Assembly (NCBI RefSeq): GCF_017168235.1
Contig: NZ_JABFAO010000003.1
Coordinates: 1 to 64,000 of the forward strand
Length of the DNA: 64,000 nucleotides
Reading direction: 5' to 3'
Source: Rhodococcus sp. KRD197
Lineage (GTDB): Bacteria; Actinomycetota; Actinomycetes; Mycobacteriales; Mycobacteriaceae
Both the position numbers and the translations under genes were made by a program. How positions within the stretch are numbered: the first letter of the stretch is position 1; every line of letters starts with the position of its first letter. Shown piece after piece: positions 14,418 through 22,617 of this stretch. The notes beneath the pieces were generated by a model. The model searched no databases, was not told the origin of the DNA, and saw nothing but the letters and a program-made list of their open reading frames with translations.

Positions 14418-15431
14418 TCAGCCCAGCTTGCGGAGCCTCGGCTCGAGGTCGCGCTGGAACAGTTCGAGGAACCGCCGCTGGTCGTGGCCGGGGGCGTGGA
14501 AGACGAGGTGGTTCAGGCCCGCATCGGTGTACTGCTTGACCTTCTCGACGGCCTCGTCGGGATCCGAGGCGACGATCCAGCGCTTGGCGACCTGTTCGAT
14601 CGGGAGTTCGTCGGCGGCCTTCTCCATCTCGATCGGGTCTTCGATGGAGTGCTTCTGCTCCGGCGTCAGTGACAGCGGGGCCCAGAAGCGGCAGTTCTCC
14701 AACGCGAGTTCTGGATCGGTGTCGTAGGAGATCTTGATTTCGATCATCTTGTCGATCTCGCCGGAGTCGCGTTCGGCCTTGCCTGCCCCCTCTTCGACGG
14801 CGGGCAGGAGTTTGTCGGTGTAGAGCTCCATCCCCTTGCCCGAGGTGCAGATGAATCCGTCACCGGCCCGCCCCGCGTAGCGCGCGACGACGGGACCGCC
14901 GGCCGCGATGTAGACGGGGATGCCGCCGTCGGGAACGTCGTAGATCGATGCGCCCTTGGTGGTGTAGTACTCGCCCTCGAAATCGACGCGGTCCCCGAGC
15001 CACAGCTCACGCATCAACCGCACCGACTCGCGCAGACGGGCGAACCGCTCCTTGAAGTCGGGCCATTCGCCGCTGTATCCGGTGGCGATTTCGTTGAGTG
15101 CCTCACCGGTGCCGACGCCGAGCATGATCCGTCCGGGGTACAGGCAGCCCATGGTTGCGAAGGCCTGCGCGATGACTGCCGGGTTGTAGCGGAAGGTCGG
15201 TGTCATCACCGAGGTGCCGAGCTGGATGTTCTCCGTACGCTCGCCGACGGCCGTCATCCAGGCCAGCGAGAACGGCGCGTGCCCACCCTCGTGGCGCCAT
15301 GGCTGGAAGTGATCGCTGACCGTCGCCGAATCCATGCCGTGTTGTTCGGCGAGTACGCCGAGTTCGACGAGTTCACGCGGACCGAACTGCTCAGCCGACG
15401 CCTTGTACCCGAGCTTCAGAGCCTGTGCCAC
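14418..15431 (-). CDS. fgd: F420-dependent glucose-6-phosphate dehydrogenase
   Basis: 337 residues, the family length. Luciferase-like TIM barrel that oxidises glucose 6-phosphate and reduces F420. It begins [20 protein letters not shown], with [20 protein letters not shown] near residue 34 (the active-site His is in SDHFQPW), [20 protein letters not shown] near 72 and [15 protein letters not shown] near 105. In M. tuberculosis Fgd1 supplies F420H2 and sits beside pta-ackA as here. Start ATG 15431; the stop is 156 bp from the converging Ddn-like gene. Confidence 0.95.
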   Translation of the reverse strand: MAQALKLGYKASAEQFGPRELVELGVLAEQHGMDSATVSDHFQPWRHEGGHAPFSLAWMTAVGERTENIQLGTSVMTPTFRYNPAVIAQAFATMGCLYPGRIMLGVGTGEALNEIATGYSGEWPDFKERFARLRESVRLMRELWLGDRVDFEGEYYTTKGASIYDVPDGGIPVYIAAGGPVVARYAGRAGDGFICTSGKGMELYTDKLLPAVEEGAGKAERDSGEIDKMIEIKISYDTDPELALENCRFWAPLSLTPEQKHSIEDPIEMEKAADELPIEQVAKRWIVASDPDEAVEKVKQYTDAGLNHLVFHAPGHDQRRFLELFQRDLEPRLRKLG

Positions 15432-15506
15432 GCGCTACTCCCTCGTTGAAAGTCACTGTTGCTTCGATTGTGCACTCGAGCCCGGCACGCATCTGCACCG
15501 GACCTC

Positions 15507-15854
15507 TCACTCGATACCCAGCACCGTCACGACCGCGGCCAGTACCGCCATACCGCCGATGCCGACCGCGAAAAGCCACAGCTCCTTCGCCTCGGGCATC
15601 GGAGCGCCTGATTGGAGCGCCGTTCGCACCTGAAGCCACCGACGCAACCCGATCATCGATGCCGATGCGGCCATCAGTATCAGGATCAGTCCGAGCGTCG
15701 TCCTGACCCAGCCGGTACTGAAGTCGGGCACCAGATGCAGAACCGCCACGCCGGCGGCCAGTAGACCCAGCGAAGTTCGCATCCATGCGAGGAAGGTTCT
15801 TTCGCTGGCGAGGGTGAACCGCTCGTCCGGGCGAGTGGAAGGATCGTCTGTCAC
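15507..15854 (-). CDS. DUF202 (YidH-like) membrane protein
   Basis: 115 residues from GTG 15854; in-frame starts farther up (GTG 15869, ATG 15908) would overlap the next gene. Landmark ERTFLAWMRTSLGLLAAGVA near residue 15 is the DUF202 signature, followed by three hydrophobic helices (about 25-42, 55-75, 92-112). Function of the family is unknown. It lies directly behind the quinone reductase gene on the same strand. Confidence 0.8.
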   Translation of the reverse strand: MTDDPSTRPDERFTLASERTFLAWMRTSLGLLAAGVAVLHLVPDFSTGWVRTTLGLILILMAASASMIGLRRWLQVRTALQSGAPMPEAKELWLFAVGIGGMAVLAAVVTVLGIE

Positions 15855-15882
15855 TCCACCATGATGCACCGTTGCCCACATC

Positions 15883-16821
15883 TCAGGGCAGCAGGATGAA
15901 CTTGCCACGCGGGTGCTGGGACTGCAGCTCCTGGTGTGCTTGCGCGACCTCGTCGAGCGGGAACGTCTTGGCGATCGGCACGGTGAAATCGCCCGCGCCG
16001 GCGGCCTTCACCAGCTCCAATCGCGCATTCCTGCGACGGACACCGCTCTCGGCGTTCCCACCGACCGACAGGAAGCCGTCGGCCTCCGCGCGGCCGAATG
16101 CCACGATCGTCACGATTCGCGCCTTGTTCGGTACCAATTCGAGCGAGACGTCGACGGCTTCGTCAGTGCCCGCTGTGTCTATCGCGGCGTCGACACCTTC
16201 CGTTGCGAGGGCGCGTACCCGCTCGAGCAGACCGTCACCGTATTCGACCGGCTCGGCGCCGTACGCGCGAAGCGCGTCGTGATTGATCGCCCGCGCGGTG
16301 CCGATGACGTGGGCGCCTCGAGCACGGGCAAGTTGCACGACGATGGACCCGACGCCACCCGCAGCGCCGTGCACGAGCACTGTGTCACCGGCGCTCACCT
16401 GTGTCACGGCAAGGACGTCGAACGCAGTTCCAGCGGCCGCGAACAGGCCGGCGGCAGCCTCCCATGTCAGATCAGAAGGCTTCGGCACGACCGAATCTGC
16501 CGATACCAGCAGTTCCTCGGCGTAGGCACCTTTGACACCCGAGACGATGACCTCGTCCCCCACCGAAATCGGGCCACCCGGCCCCGTTGCCGACGGGCCG
16601 ACCGCGGTGACGACGCCACTTGCTTCGCTGCCCAACGACAGCGGAAGGGTGGATTCGTCCGTCCCGAAGGATCCGCTGTACACCTTGTAGTCGAAGGGAT
16701 TGACGCCGATGGCTCGGACATCGACGAGGACCTGACCGGCCCCGGGACTGCCCACCTCTCGGTCGATGATGCGTAGTACCTCGGGACCTCCGAAAGCTGT
16801 TGCCACCGCTACTCGTGTCAT
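15883..16821 (-). CDS. NADPH:quinone reductase-like oxidoreductase (MDR family)
   Basis: 312 residues from ATG 16821 (MTRVAVATAFGGPEVLRI). GroES-like N-terminal domain with VNPFDYKVYSG and LGSEASGVV near residues 35-65. The Rossmann part has VLVHGAAGGVGSIVVQLARA near residue 145. No structural or catalytic zinc cysteines are visible, placing it in the zinc-free quinone reductase/zeta-crystallin branch. Probable NADPH-dependent reduction of quinones or enals. Divergent from the HAD phosphatase gene across a 96-bp region with a strong palindrome. Confidence 0.88.
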   Translation of the reverse strand: MTRVAVATAFGGPEVLRIIDREVGSPGAGQVLVDVRAIGVNPFDYKVYSGSFGTDESTLPLSLGSEASGVVTAVGPSATGPGGPISVGDEVIVSGVKGAYAEELLVSADSVVPKPSDLTWEAAAGLFAAAGTAFDVLAVTQVSAGDTVLVHGAAGGVGSIVVQLARARGAHVIGTARAINHDALRAYGAEPVEYGDGLLERVRALATEGVDAAIDTAGTDEAVDVSLELVPNKARIVTIVAFGRAEADGFLSVGGNAESGVRRRNARLELVKAAGAGDFTVPIAKTFPLDEVAQAHQELQSQHPRGKFILLP

Positions 16822-16858
16822 GAGCTGCTCAACGGATCCGGCAGATCGGATGTTCCCG

Positions 16859-16903
16859 CTACGTGAGCTCTCACCGGTGCACGACCGGCGAGAGCTCGCG
16901 TAG
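16859..16903. promoter_or_regulatory. 45-bp palindrome in a divergent promoter region
   Basis: Arms of 20 bp (CTACGTGAGCTCTCACCGGT and ACCGGCGAGAGCTCGCGTAG) pair at 18 of 20 positions around a 5-base centre. It lies between the starts of the quinone reductase (16821, minus) and the HAD phosphatase (16918, plus). That position suits an operator read in both directions or a leader hairpin. It is unrelated in sequence to the 74-bp element family elsewhere in the window. Confidence 0.6.
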
Positions 16904-16917
16904 CGCACAATGGTGGC

Positions 16918-17715
16918 GTGAGCTCACCGGACGAACCGCAGCAGTGGACCTACTTGATGGACATGGATGGCGTCCTGGTGCATGAGGACCACCTCATACC
17001 CGGGGCCGACGTGTTTCTCGCCGAGCTCCAGGAAAACGACACGCCGTTCATCGTGCTGACCAACAACTCCATTCGGACCCCACGCGATCTGCGCGCTCGG
17101 CTGGCCTGGACCGGCCTCAACATTCCCGAGAAGTCGATCTGGACCTCTGCACTGGCGACTGCCAACTTCCTGGGCAACCAGCGTCCCGGCGGCAGCGCCT
17201 ACGTCGTCGGCGAATCGGGTCTCACGACGGCCTTGCACGACATCGGCTACACGTTGACCGATTCGAATCCCGACTACGTGGTGCTGGGCGAAACACGGAC
17301 CTATTCGTTCGAGGCGATCACCACCGCCATCCGCCTCGTCGAAAAAGGTGCGCGCTTCATCGCGACCAATCCCGATGCCACCGGACCCTCACGCGAGGGT
17401 TCGCTTCCCGCCACCGGCTCGGTCGCAGCGCTCATCACCAAGGCCACCGGGAAAGAGCCGTACTACGTCGGCAAACCCAATGCACTGATGATGCGGTCGG
17501 CGCTGCGAGCGATCGGCGGCCATTCCGAGAGCACCCTGATGATCGGTGATCGCATGGACACCGACGTGTTGTCCGGACTGGAAGCGGGCCTGCAGACCAT
17601 CCTCGTGCTGACCGGCATCTCCACGATCGAGTCCGTCGAGAACTACCCGTATCGGGCGACGAAGGTGATCAATTCCGTCGCCGACCTCGTCGGGCGCACC
17701 CAGTCGCCTTTCTGA
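16918..17715 (+). CDS. HAD-IIA (NagD-like) phosphatase
   Basis: 265 residues from GTG 16918. All four HAD motifs are visible: YLMDMDGVLVHEDH near residue 12 (nucleophile Asp and acid Asp), VLTNNSIRTPRDL near 47, the lysine in YVGKPNALMMR near 185, and MIGDRMDTDVLSGLEAG near 208. The cap domain between motifs II and III marks subfamily IIA, which dephosphorylates nucleotide or sugar phosphates. The stop overlaps the entC start (TGATG). Confidence 0.92.
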   Translation: MSSPDEPQQWTYLMDMDGVLVHEDHLIPGADVFLAELQENDTPFIVLTNNSIRTPRDLRARLAWTGLNIPEKSIWTSALATANFLGNQRPGGSAYVVGESGLTTALHDIGYTLTDSNPDYVVLGETRTYSFEAITTAIRLVEKGARFIATNPDATGPSREGSLPATGSVAALITKATGKEPYYVGKPNALMMRSALRAIGGHSESTLMIGDRMDTDVLSGLEAGLQTILVLTGISTIESVENYPYRATKVINSVADLVGRTQSPF

Positions 17716-18824
17716 TGCCACGAGCTTTTCCGGTGGACCGCCCGTCGTTCGTACTTTCGCGTGCCGGGTACAGCATCGAGGGGCGCGGCGTCGAATGCAG
17801 ATATCGCTCGCTCCCCGACGCCGTTGCCGCAGTCCGGGCCGGCGGAGTCGTCGTCGGCGCTCTGCCCTTCGACGTGACCGACCCGATTGCGTTGTGGCGG
17901 CCCGTCGAACTGCGTGGGTCCGACGGGCCATGGCAGCCCGATCTGTCTCTACCGCCGCTGCCTCAGGTGCGGATCGGTGATCGGATACCTGCTGGCGCGG
18001 TGCATGTGGAGCGGGTGCGGGCGCTCGTCTCCTCGCTTCGGCGCGGTGACGCGCAGAAGGTCGTGCTCGCGCGGTCACTGCGCCTCGACGCAGACTCGAC
18101 CATCGATCCCCTGTCTCTACTCGAAAAACTGGTGCGCACCGACCCCCTCGGCAACGGTTACGCAGCAGACCTGTCCGCCGCCGGGCCCGACTACGACGGG
18201 AAGTTCCTCGTCGGCTCGAGCCCGGAACTGCTGATCCGAAAACGCGGCACAACGGTGTCCTGCCATCCCTTTGCCGGAACCGCAGCGCGCAGTGACGATC
18301 CGGCCGAGGACGCCGCCATCGCCGACCGACTGGCGGCCAGCGCGAAGGATCAGGCCGAGCACCGCTTCGTCGTCGACGAGATCCGGTCTGCGCTGGGGCC
18401 CATGTGCAACAGAATCGACGTGCCAGACATCCCGCAGCTCAGTAGCACTCCGCAGCTGTGGCACCTCAGCTCTCCGATCACCGGTGAACTCCGCGACCCC
18501 GCCATCACTGCGCTGGACCTCGCACTCGCCGTGCACCCGACCCCGGCGGTAGCGGGCGTGCCCAGGCGCGCCGCCATGGACGCGATCGCCCGGATCGAGG
18601 GGCCTCGGGGTTTCTACGCAGGGGCGGTCGGGTGGACCGATCAGAGCGGTGACGGCGAATGGATGGTGGCGATACGCGGAATCGAACTTGCCGCCGATGG
18701 CCGCACGGGCCTCGCCACAGCGGGCGGGGGCATCGTCGAGGCCTCCGACCCCGACGCAGAACTCGCCGAGACGACAGCGAAGTTCGGCACCATCCTCGCC
18801 GCGTTCGGCTATCCCAGCGCTTGA
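17715..18824 (+). CDS. entC: Isochorismate synthase
   Basis: 369 residues. Chorismate-binding fold: GDAQKVVLARSLRL near residue 112 (catalytic Lys), FLVGSSPELLIRKRG near 162, VSCHPFAGTAARSDDP near 180, HPTPAVAGVPRRAAMDAI near 275, GPRGFYAGAVGWTD near 296 and ATAGGGIVEASDP near 335. It makes isochorismate for menaquinone or siderophore synthesis; no partner genes are nearby, so the pathway is open. The start ATG is coupled to the HAD gene. The 3' end overlaps convergent metZ by 16 bp. Confidence 0.92.
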   Translation: MPRAFPVDRPSFVLSRAGYSIEGRGVECRYRSLPDAVAAVRAGGVVVGALPFDVTDPIALWRPVELRGSDGPWQPDLSLPPLPQVRIGDRIPAGAVHVERVRALVSSLRRGDAQKVVLARSLRLDADSTIDPLSLLEKLVRTDPLGNGYAADLSAAGPDYDGKFLVGSSPELLIRKRGTTVSCHPFAGTAARSDDPAEDAAIADRLAASAKDQAEHRFVVDEIRSALGPMCNRIDVPDIPQLSSTPQLWHLSSPITGELRDPAITALDLALAVHPTPAVAGVPRRAAMDAIARIEGPRGFYAGAVGWTDQSGDGEWMVAIRGIELAADGRTGLATAGGGIVEASDPDAELAETTAKFGTILAAFGYPSA

Positions 18825-20038
18825 ACCAGATCCGCGATGAGGTCCTCGGTGTCTTCCAGGCCGACCGAAATGCGCACCACGCTGTCGGAGAGCCCTACCG
18901 CTGCACGGCCTTCCGGTCCCATGGCGCGGTGTGTGGTGGTGGCCGGGTGGGTGATGAGGGACTTGGCGTCGCCCAGATTGTTGGAGATGTCGATGATGCG
19001 CAGGGCGTCGAGCAGCTCGAAGGCTCGCTTCTTGCCCTCACCCTCCGATGCTTCCAACGCGAAGGTGACGACGGTTCCGCCGCCCTTCATCTGCTTCCTC
19101 GCCAACTCGTGCTGCGGATGTGAGGCCAAGTACGGGTAACGCACCCAGGACACCCCGGGGTGCTGCTCGAGGAATGTCGCGATCTCCAGCGCCGACGCCG
19201 TCGCGTGCCGAACTCGTACGGGCATCGTCTCGAGGCCCTTGAGCAGCGTCCACGCATTGAACGGACTGAGCGCAGGACCGGTGTGGCGCATCAGTGTCTG
19301 AACCGGACCATCGATGTACTCACGGGAGCCCAGAATTGCGCCACCGAGCACCCGGCCCTGACCGTCGATGTGCTTGGTACCGGAATACACCACGACGTCC
19401 GCGCCGAGTGCGAGGCTGCGCTGCAGCAGCGGCGTCGCGAACACGTTGTCCAGCACCACCGTCGCACCCGCAGCGTGGGCCAACTCGGAGACGCGCTCGA
19501 CATCGACGAGGGACTGCATCGGGTTCGACGGCGTCTCGAAGAAGACCGCAGTGGTGGGAACCGACAGCGCTTCCTCCCACTGCGCGTTGTCCTCGCCGTC
19601 GACGAAAACGGTTTCGACGCCCCACCTGGGGAGGATTTCGTTGCACACGACGAAGCACGAACCGAACAGGCTGCGCGCGGCCACCAGACGGTCGCCGGAC
19701 TTCAGTAGCGCACCGAGCGCCGTGAAGACGGCGGACATACCGCTGGAGGTGCCGAAGCACGCCTCCGCGCCCTCGATCAGCCGCAACCGCTCCTCGAACA
19801 TCTTGACCGTCGGATTGCCGTAGCGGGAATAGACGAAGTGGTCGATCTCACCGGTGAACGCCTGCTCAGCGGCCCCGGCGCTCTCGTAGACGAACCCGGA
19901 CGACAGATACAACGCCTCGGCGTTCTCGTCGAAACCGGAACGCATGAGCCCACCGCGAACCCCGAGCGTTCCCTGACCGACGCCCTCGGGCAGCGGCTTC
20001 GAAAAGCCCCCGCCATGCGGAAGTTTCTTCTCGGTCAT
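18809..20038 (-). CDS. metZ: O-succinylhomoserine sulfhydrylase MetZ
   Basis: 409 residues from ATG 20038, overlapping the rhodanese stop (ATGA). Cys/Met-metabolism PLP enzyme: FVYSRYGNPTVKMFEERL near residue 67, TSSGMSAVFTALGALLKSGD near 97, PSNPMQSLVDV near 165, and the PLP lysine in VVYSGTKHIDGQGRVLGG near 215. It makes homocysteine directly from an activated homoserine and sulfide. Pairing with the rhodanese gene matches M. tuberculosis Rv0390-Rv0391. Confidence 0.94.
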   Translation of the reverse strand: MTEKKLPHGGGFSKPLPEGVGQGTLGVRGGLMRSGFDENAEALYLSSGFVYESAGAAEQAFTGEIDHFVYSRYGNPTVKMFEERLRLIEGAEACFGTSSGMSAVFTALGALLKSGDRLVAARSLFGSCFVVCNEILPRWGVETVFVDGEDNAQWEEALSVPTTAVFFETPSNPMQSLVDVERVSELAHAAGATVVLDNVFATPLLQRSLALGADVVVYSGTKHIDGQGRVLGGAILGSREYIDGPVQTLMRHTGPALSPFNAWTLLKGLETMPVRVRHATASALEIATFLEQHPGVSWVRYPYLASHPQHELARKQMKGGGTVVTFALEASEGEGKKRAFELLDALRIIDISNNLGDAKSLITHPATTTHRAMGPEGRAAVGLSDSVVRISVGLEDTEDLIADLVQALG

Positions 20039-20448
20039 GACTGCCTCCAGGGCAAGCCGACCGCCCGCCAGCCGACAGCGCCGCGGTGACCGTCGGCGTC
20101 CGTCGCACCTTCGAACCCGTCGAGAACGTTGTACGACGGCCCGATTCCGGCGGCCGTGGCAGCTTCGGCGGCACCGATGGACCGTTGCCCGGAACGGCAC
20201 AGGAACACCACTGGGCGGTGGCCGTCGACGCCCGCCGCTTTCAACTGGTCGACGAAGTTGTTGTTTCTGGCGCCATCCGGGTAGCGGACCCACTCGATCA
20301 GATGAGTAGGGCGCTCGAGCGACGACGTGTCCGGCACGCCCACGTACTGCCATTCCGCGTGGGTGCGCACGTCCACCAGAACCGCGTCGGGATCGTCGCG
20401 GAGAAGCTCCCACGCCGCCTGCGGCGTTATGTCACCTGCGTAAGTCAC
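20035..20448 (-). CDS. Rhodanese-domain sulfurtransferase
   Basis: 137 residues from GTG 20448. One rhodanese domain: AVLVDVRTHAEWQYVGVPD near residue 22 and the active-site loop FLCRSGQRSIGAAEAATAAG near 82, with Cys as the persulfide carrier. Its overlap with metZ suggests it handles the sulfur given to homocysteine synthesis (inference from operon). A further in-frame ATG at 20532 would overlap the upstream gene, so the GTG was preferred. Confidence 0.9.
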   Translation of the reverse strand: MTYAGDITPQAAWELLRDDPDAVLVDVRTHAEWQYVGVPDTSSLERPTHLIEWVRYPDGARNNNFVDQLKAAGVDGHRPVVFLCRSGQRSIGAAEAATAAGIGPSYNVLDGFEGATDADGHRGAVGWRAVGLPWRQS

Positions 20449-20483
20449 TGCTTCAGCCTTCCACACCCGGCAATATCGACAAC

Positions 20484-21011
20484 TCAGACATTGCACACCA
20501 GCCAGTTCTCGTCGACGCGAACGAATCGCCATTGTTCGGTCGACGTCGCGTCGGTCTCGTCGAATCTCGTGGTAACCGTGACGAGACCGCGGTCACCGTT
20601 CACCTCGTAGCCGGTCGGCACACCGTCGACTTCCATTTTCCCGTTCTCGGCCACCTCGTCCGCCCGCGCCGAGGAGTAATCGGCGTCGCTGCCCGGTATC
20701 AACCGCGCCACCTGCGCCTCGCAAGTGGCCCGGCGCAGTAGATCAGCGTCGCCCTCGTTCTGCGCTCGGACGAAATCGGAGATGCTGTCCGTCAGAAGTT
20801 GAGCCTGGGTGACGTTGTTCTCCGCGGGCGAAACCCTCGACGCTATGACGACAGCGCCGAGCACCAGCACGACGATTGCGACGGCGATCAGGAACGGCCA
20901 CGCGGTGGCCGGGCGTCGCTCCCCTGCTTCGGCAGCCGCTGCGGAAGCGTTGTTCTGCGCTTCCTCACGGCTTTCGATCCACTGCTCTCTTCGCTCCCGC
21001 CACGACGCCAT
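20484..21011 (-). CDS. Membrane-anchored protein with DUF4878/Mce-associated-like domain
   Basis: 175 residues. A charged cytosolic head with an Ala-rich stretch comes first, then one TM near residues 37-60 (FLIAVAIVVLVLGAVVIASR). An extracytoplasmic alpha+beta domain follows (SDFVRAQNEGDADLLRRATC ... EQWRFVRVDENWLVCNV). The ending W..V.....WLVC is shared with the 44025-44621 protein, and both keep two cysteines. Such small cone-shaped domains occur in mycobacterial envelope proteins; function unknown. It lies upstream of the rhodanese gene by 35 bp and may share its transcript. Confidence 0.75.
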   Translation of the reverse strand: MASWRERREQWIESREEAQNNASAAAAEAGERRPATAWPFLIAVAIVVLVLGAVVIASRVSPAENNVTQAQLLTDSISDFVRAQNEGDADLLRRATCEAQVARLIPGSDADYSSARADEVAENGKMEVDGVPTGYEVNGDRGLVTVTTRFDETDATSTEQWRFVRVDENWLVCNV

Positions 21012-21184
21012 GGGTGCAATCTTCCCTCCCGTCCCCGAGGCGCCGCTCGCCGGGGTTGACGGTCTCGGGTCGGCAGGGCACCACGGGCACTAGAGTCAAC
21101 ATTGGCCCGCCAGCCCAGATCAGGTAACACTTAATTTATGCTGGGGTGTCCGCACTTGCCATCGACGAAGGTAGTTCGCTGCAC

Positions 21185-22546
21185 ATGACTGACCAGACTC
21201 GTCCTCTCCGCGTTGCCATCGTCGGCGCCGGACCAGCCGGCATCTATGCCGCCGACGCCCTCATGAAGTCCGACACAGACGTGAGCATCGACCTCTTCGA
21301 ACGCATGCCTGCGCCCTTCGGTCTCATCCGCTACGGCGTTGCCCCCGACCACCCCCGCATCAAGGGCATCATCACCGCCCTGCACAAGGTCCTCGACAAG
21401 CCGCAGGTCCGCCTCCTCGGCAACATCGACTACGGCACCGACATCACCTTGGATGATCTCCGCCGCTTCTACGACGCCGTCATCTTCTCCACCGGTGCAA
21501 ACGCCGACCGCGCACTGAACATCCCTGGCATCGACCTCGATGGCAGCTACGGCGCAGCCGACTTCGTCTCCTGGTACGACGGTCACCCCGACGTTCCCCG
21601 CACCTGGCCACTCGACGCCGAGAAGGTCGCCGTCCTCGGCGTCGGCAACGTCGCGCTCGACGTCGCCCGCGTGCTGGCCAAGACCGGCGACGAACTGCTC
21701 CCCACCGAGATCCCCGCCAACGTCTACGAGGGCCTCAAGACCAACAAGGCCACCGAAGTCCACGTCTTCGGTCGCCGCGGACCGGCACAGGCCAAGTTCA
21801 CCCCCCTCGAACTGCGCGAACTCGACCATTCACCCAACATCGAAGTCATCGTCGCCCCCGAGGACATCGACTACGACGAGGGCTCAGAGCAGGCCCGTCG
21901 CAGCTCCAAGCAGGTCGATATGGTCGCCAACACTTTGCAGGACTGGGCCATTCGCGACGCCGGCAACCGCCCCCACAAACTCTTCCTTCACTTCTTCGAA
22001 TCCCCCACCGAAATCCTCGGCGAGGACGGCAAAGTCACGGGCCTACGCACCGAACGCACCGAACTCGACGGCACCGGCAACGTCAAGGGCACCGGCAACT
22101 ACAACACCTGGGACGTCCAAGCCGTCTACCGCGCCGTCGGCTATCTCTCCCAGAACATCAGCCAACTCCCCTTCGACGAACAAGCCGGCACCATCCCCAA
22201 CGAAGCCGGACGCGTGCAGGAAAACGGTGCGCACGTGCCGGGCACCTACGTCACCGGCTGGATCAAGCGCGGACCTGTCGGCCTCATCGGTCACACCAAG
22301 GGTGACGCCAACGAAACCGTCGCCTGCCTCCTCGAGGACGCACCGACCTTCGAAGGCGCCGCTGAACCCGCCGAGCAGGCTGTCACGGACTTTCTCGAAG
22401 GCAAGCAGGTCCCCTTCACCACCTGGGACGGCTGGTACCGCCTCGACGCCCACGAACGCTCCCTCGGTGAACCCGAAGGCCGCGAACGCGTCAAGGTCGT
22501 CGAACGCCACGACATGCTCAAGGCGTCGGAGCCGGACAAGGCCTAG
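21185..22546 (+). CDS. fprA: NADPH-ferredoxin reductase FprA
   Basis: 453 residues from ATG 21185; GTG 21146 would add 13. Adrenodoxin-reductase-like: FAD motif VAIVGAGPAGIYAADALMKS near residue 9, ERMPAPFGLIRYGVAPDHP near 38, NADP motif VAVLGVGNVALDVARVLAK near 145, HVFGRRGPAQAKFTPLELRE near 190, and the C-terminal TGWIKRGPVGLIGHTKGDA near 355. It passes electrons from NADPH to ferredoxins for P450s or Fe-S proteins. A TATGCT hexamer at 21132-21137 may be the -10 box. The stop TAG abuts palindromic element copy 2. Confidence 0.93.
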   Translation: MTDQTRPLRVAIVGAGPAGIYAADALMKSDTDVSIDLFERMPAPFGLIRYGVAPDHPRIKGIITALHKVLDKPQVRLLGNIDYGTDITLDDLRRFYDAVIFSTGANADRALNIPGIDLDGSYGAADFVSWYDGHPDVPRTWPLDAEKVAVLGVGNVALDVARVLAKTGDELLPTEIPANVYEGLKTNKATEVHVFGRRGPAQAKFTPLELRELDHSPNIEVIVAPEDIDYDEGSEQARRSSKQVDMVANTLQDWAIRDAGNRPHKLFLHFFESPTEILGEDGKVTGLRTERTELDGTGNVKGTGNYNTWDVQAVYRAVGYLSQNISQLPFDEQAGTIPNEAGRVQENGAHVPGTYVTGWIKRGPVGLIGHTKGDANETVACLLEDAPTFEGAAEPAEQAVTDFLEGKQVPFTTWDGWYRLDAHERSLGEPEGRERVKVVERHDMLKASEPDKA

Positions 22547-22617
22547 GCAGCTCCGCTGCATGTGAGTGGTTTTACATAGCGGGCTATGTAAAACCACTCA
22601 CATGCGCGTAGCGCCTA
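22544..22617. repeat. Palindromic intergenic element, copy 2 (TAG to CTA)
   Basis: Full-length 74-bp copy. A perfect 23-bp arm pair at 22558-22605 (arm GCATGTGAGTGGTTTTAC then ATAGC, 2-bp centre) is flanked by a left mini-hairpin GCAGC-TCC-GCTGC and a right one GCGC-GTA-GCGC. The outer TAG is the stop of fprA and the outer CTA is the stop (TAG) of the SMP-30 gene. Its arm reads GGTTTTAC where other copies read GGAAATAC, with the matching change in the other arm. No T-run follows, so it is not a classical terminator. Confidence 0.95.

Noticed and set aside
22558-22605. Ordinary rho-independent terminator
   Set aside because: The stem is long and perfect, but no T-run follows on either strand and the same element recurs with flanking mini-hairpins, so it is better treated as a repeat family.
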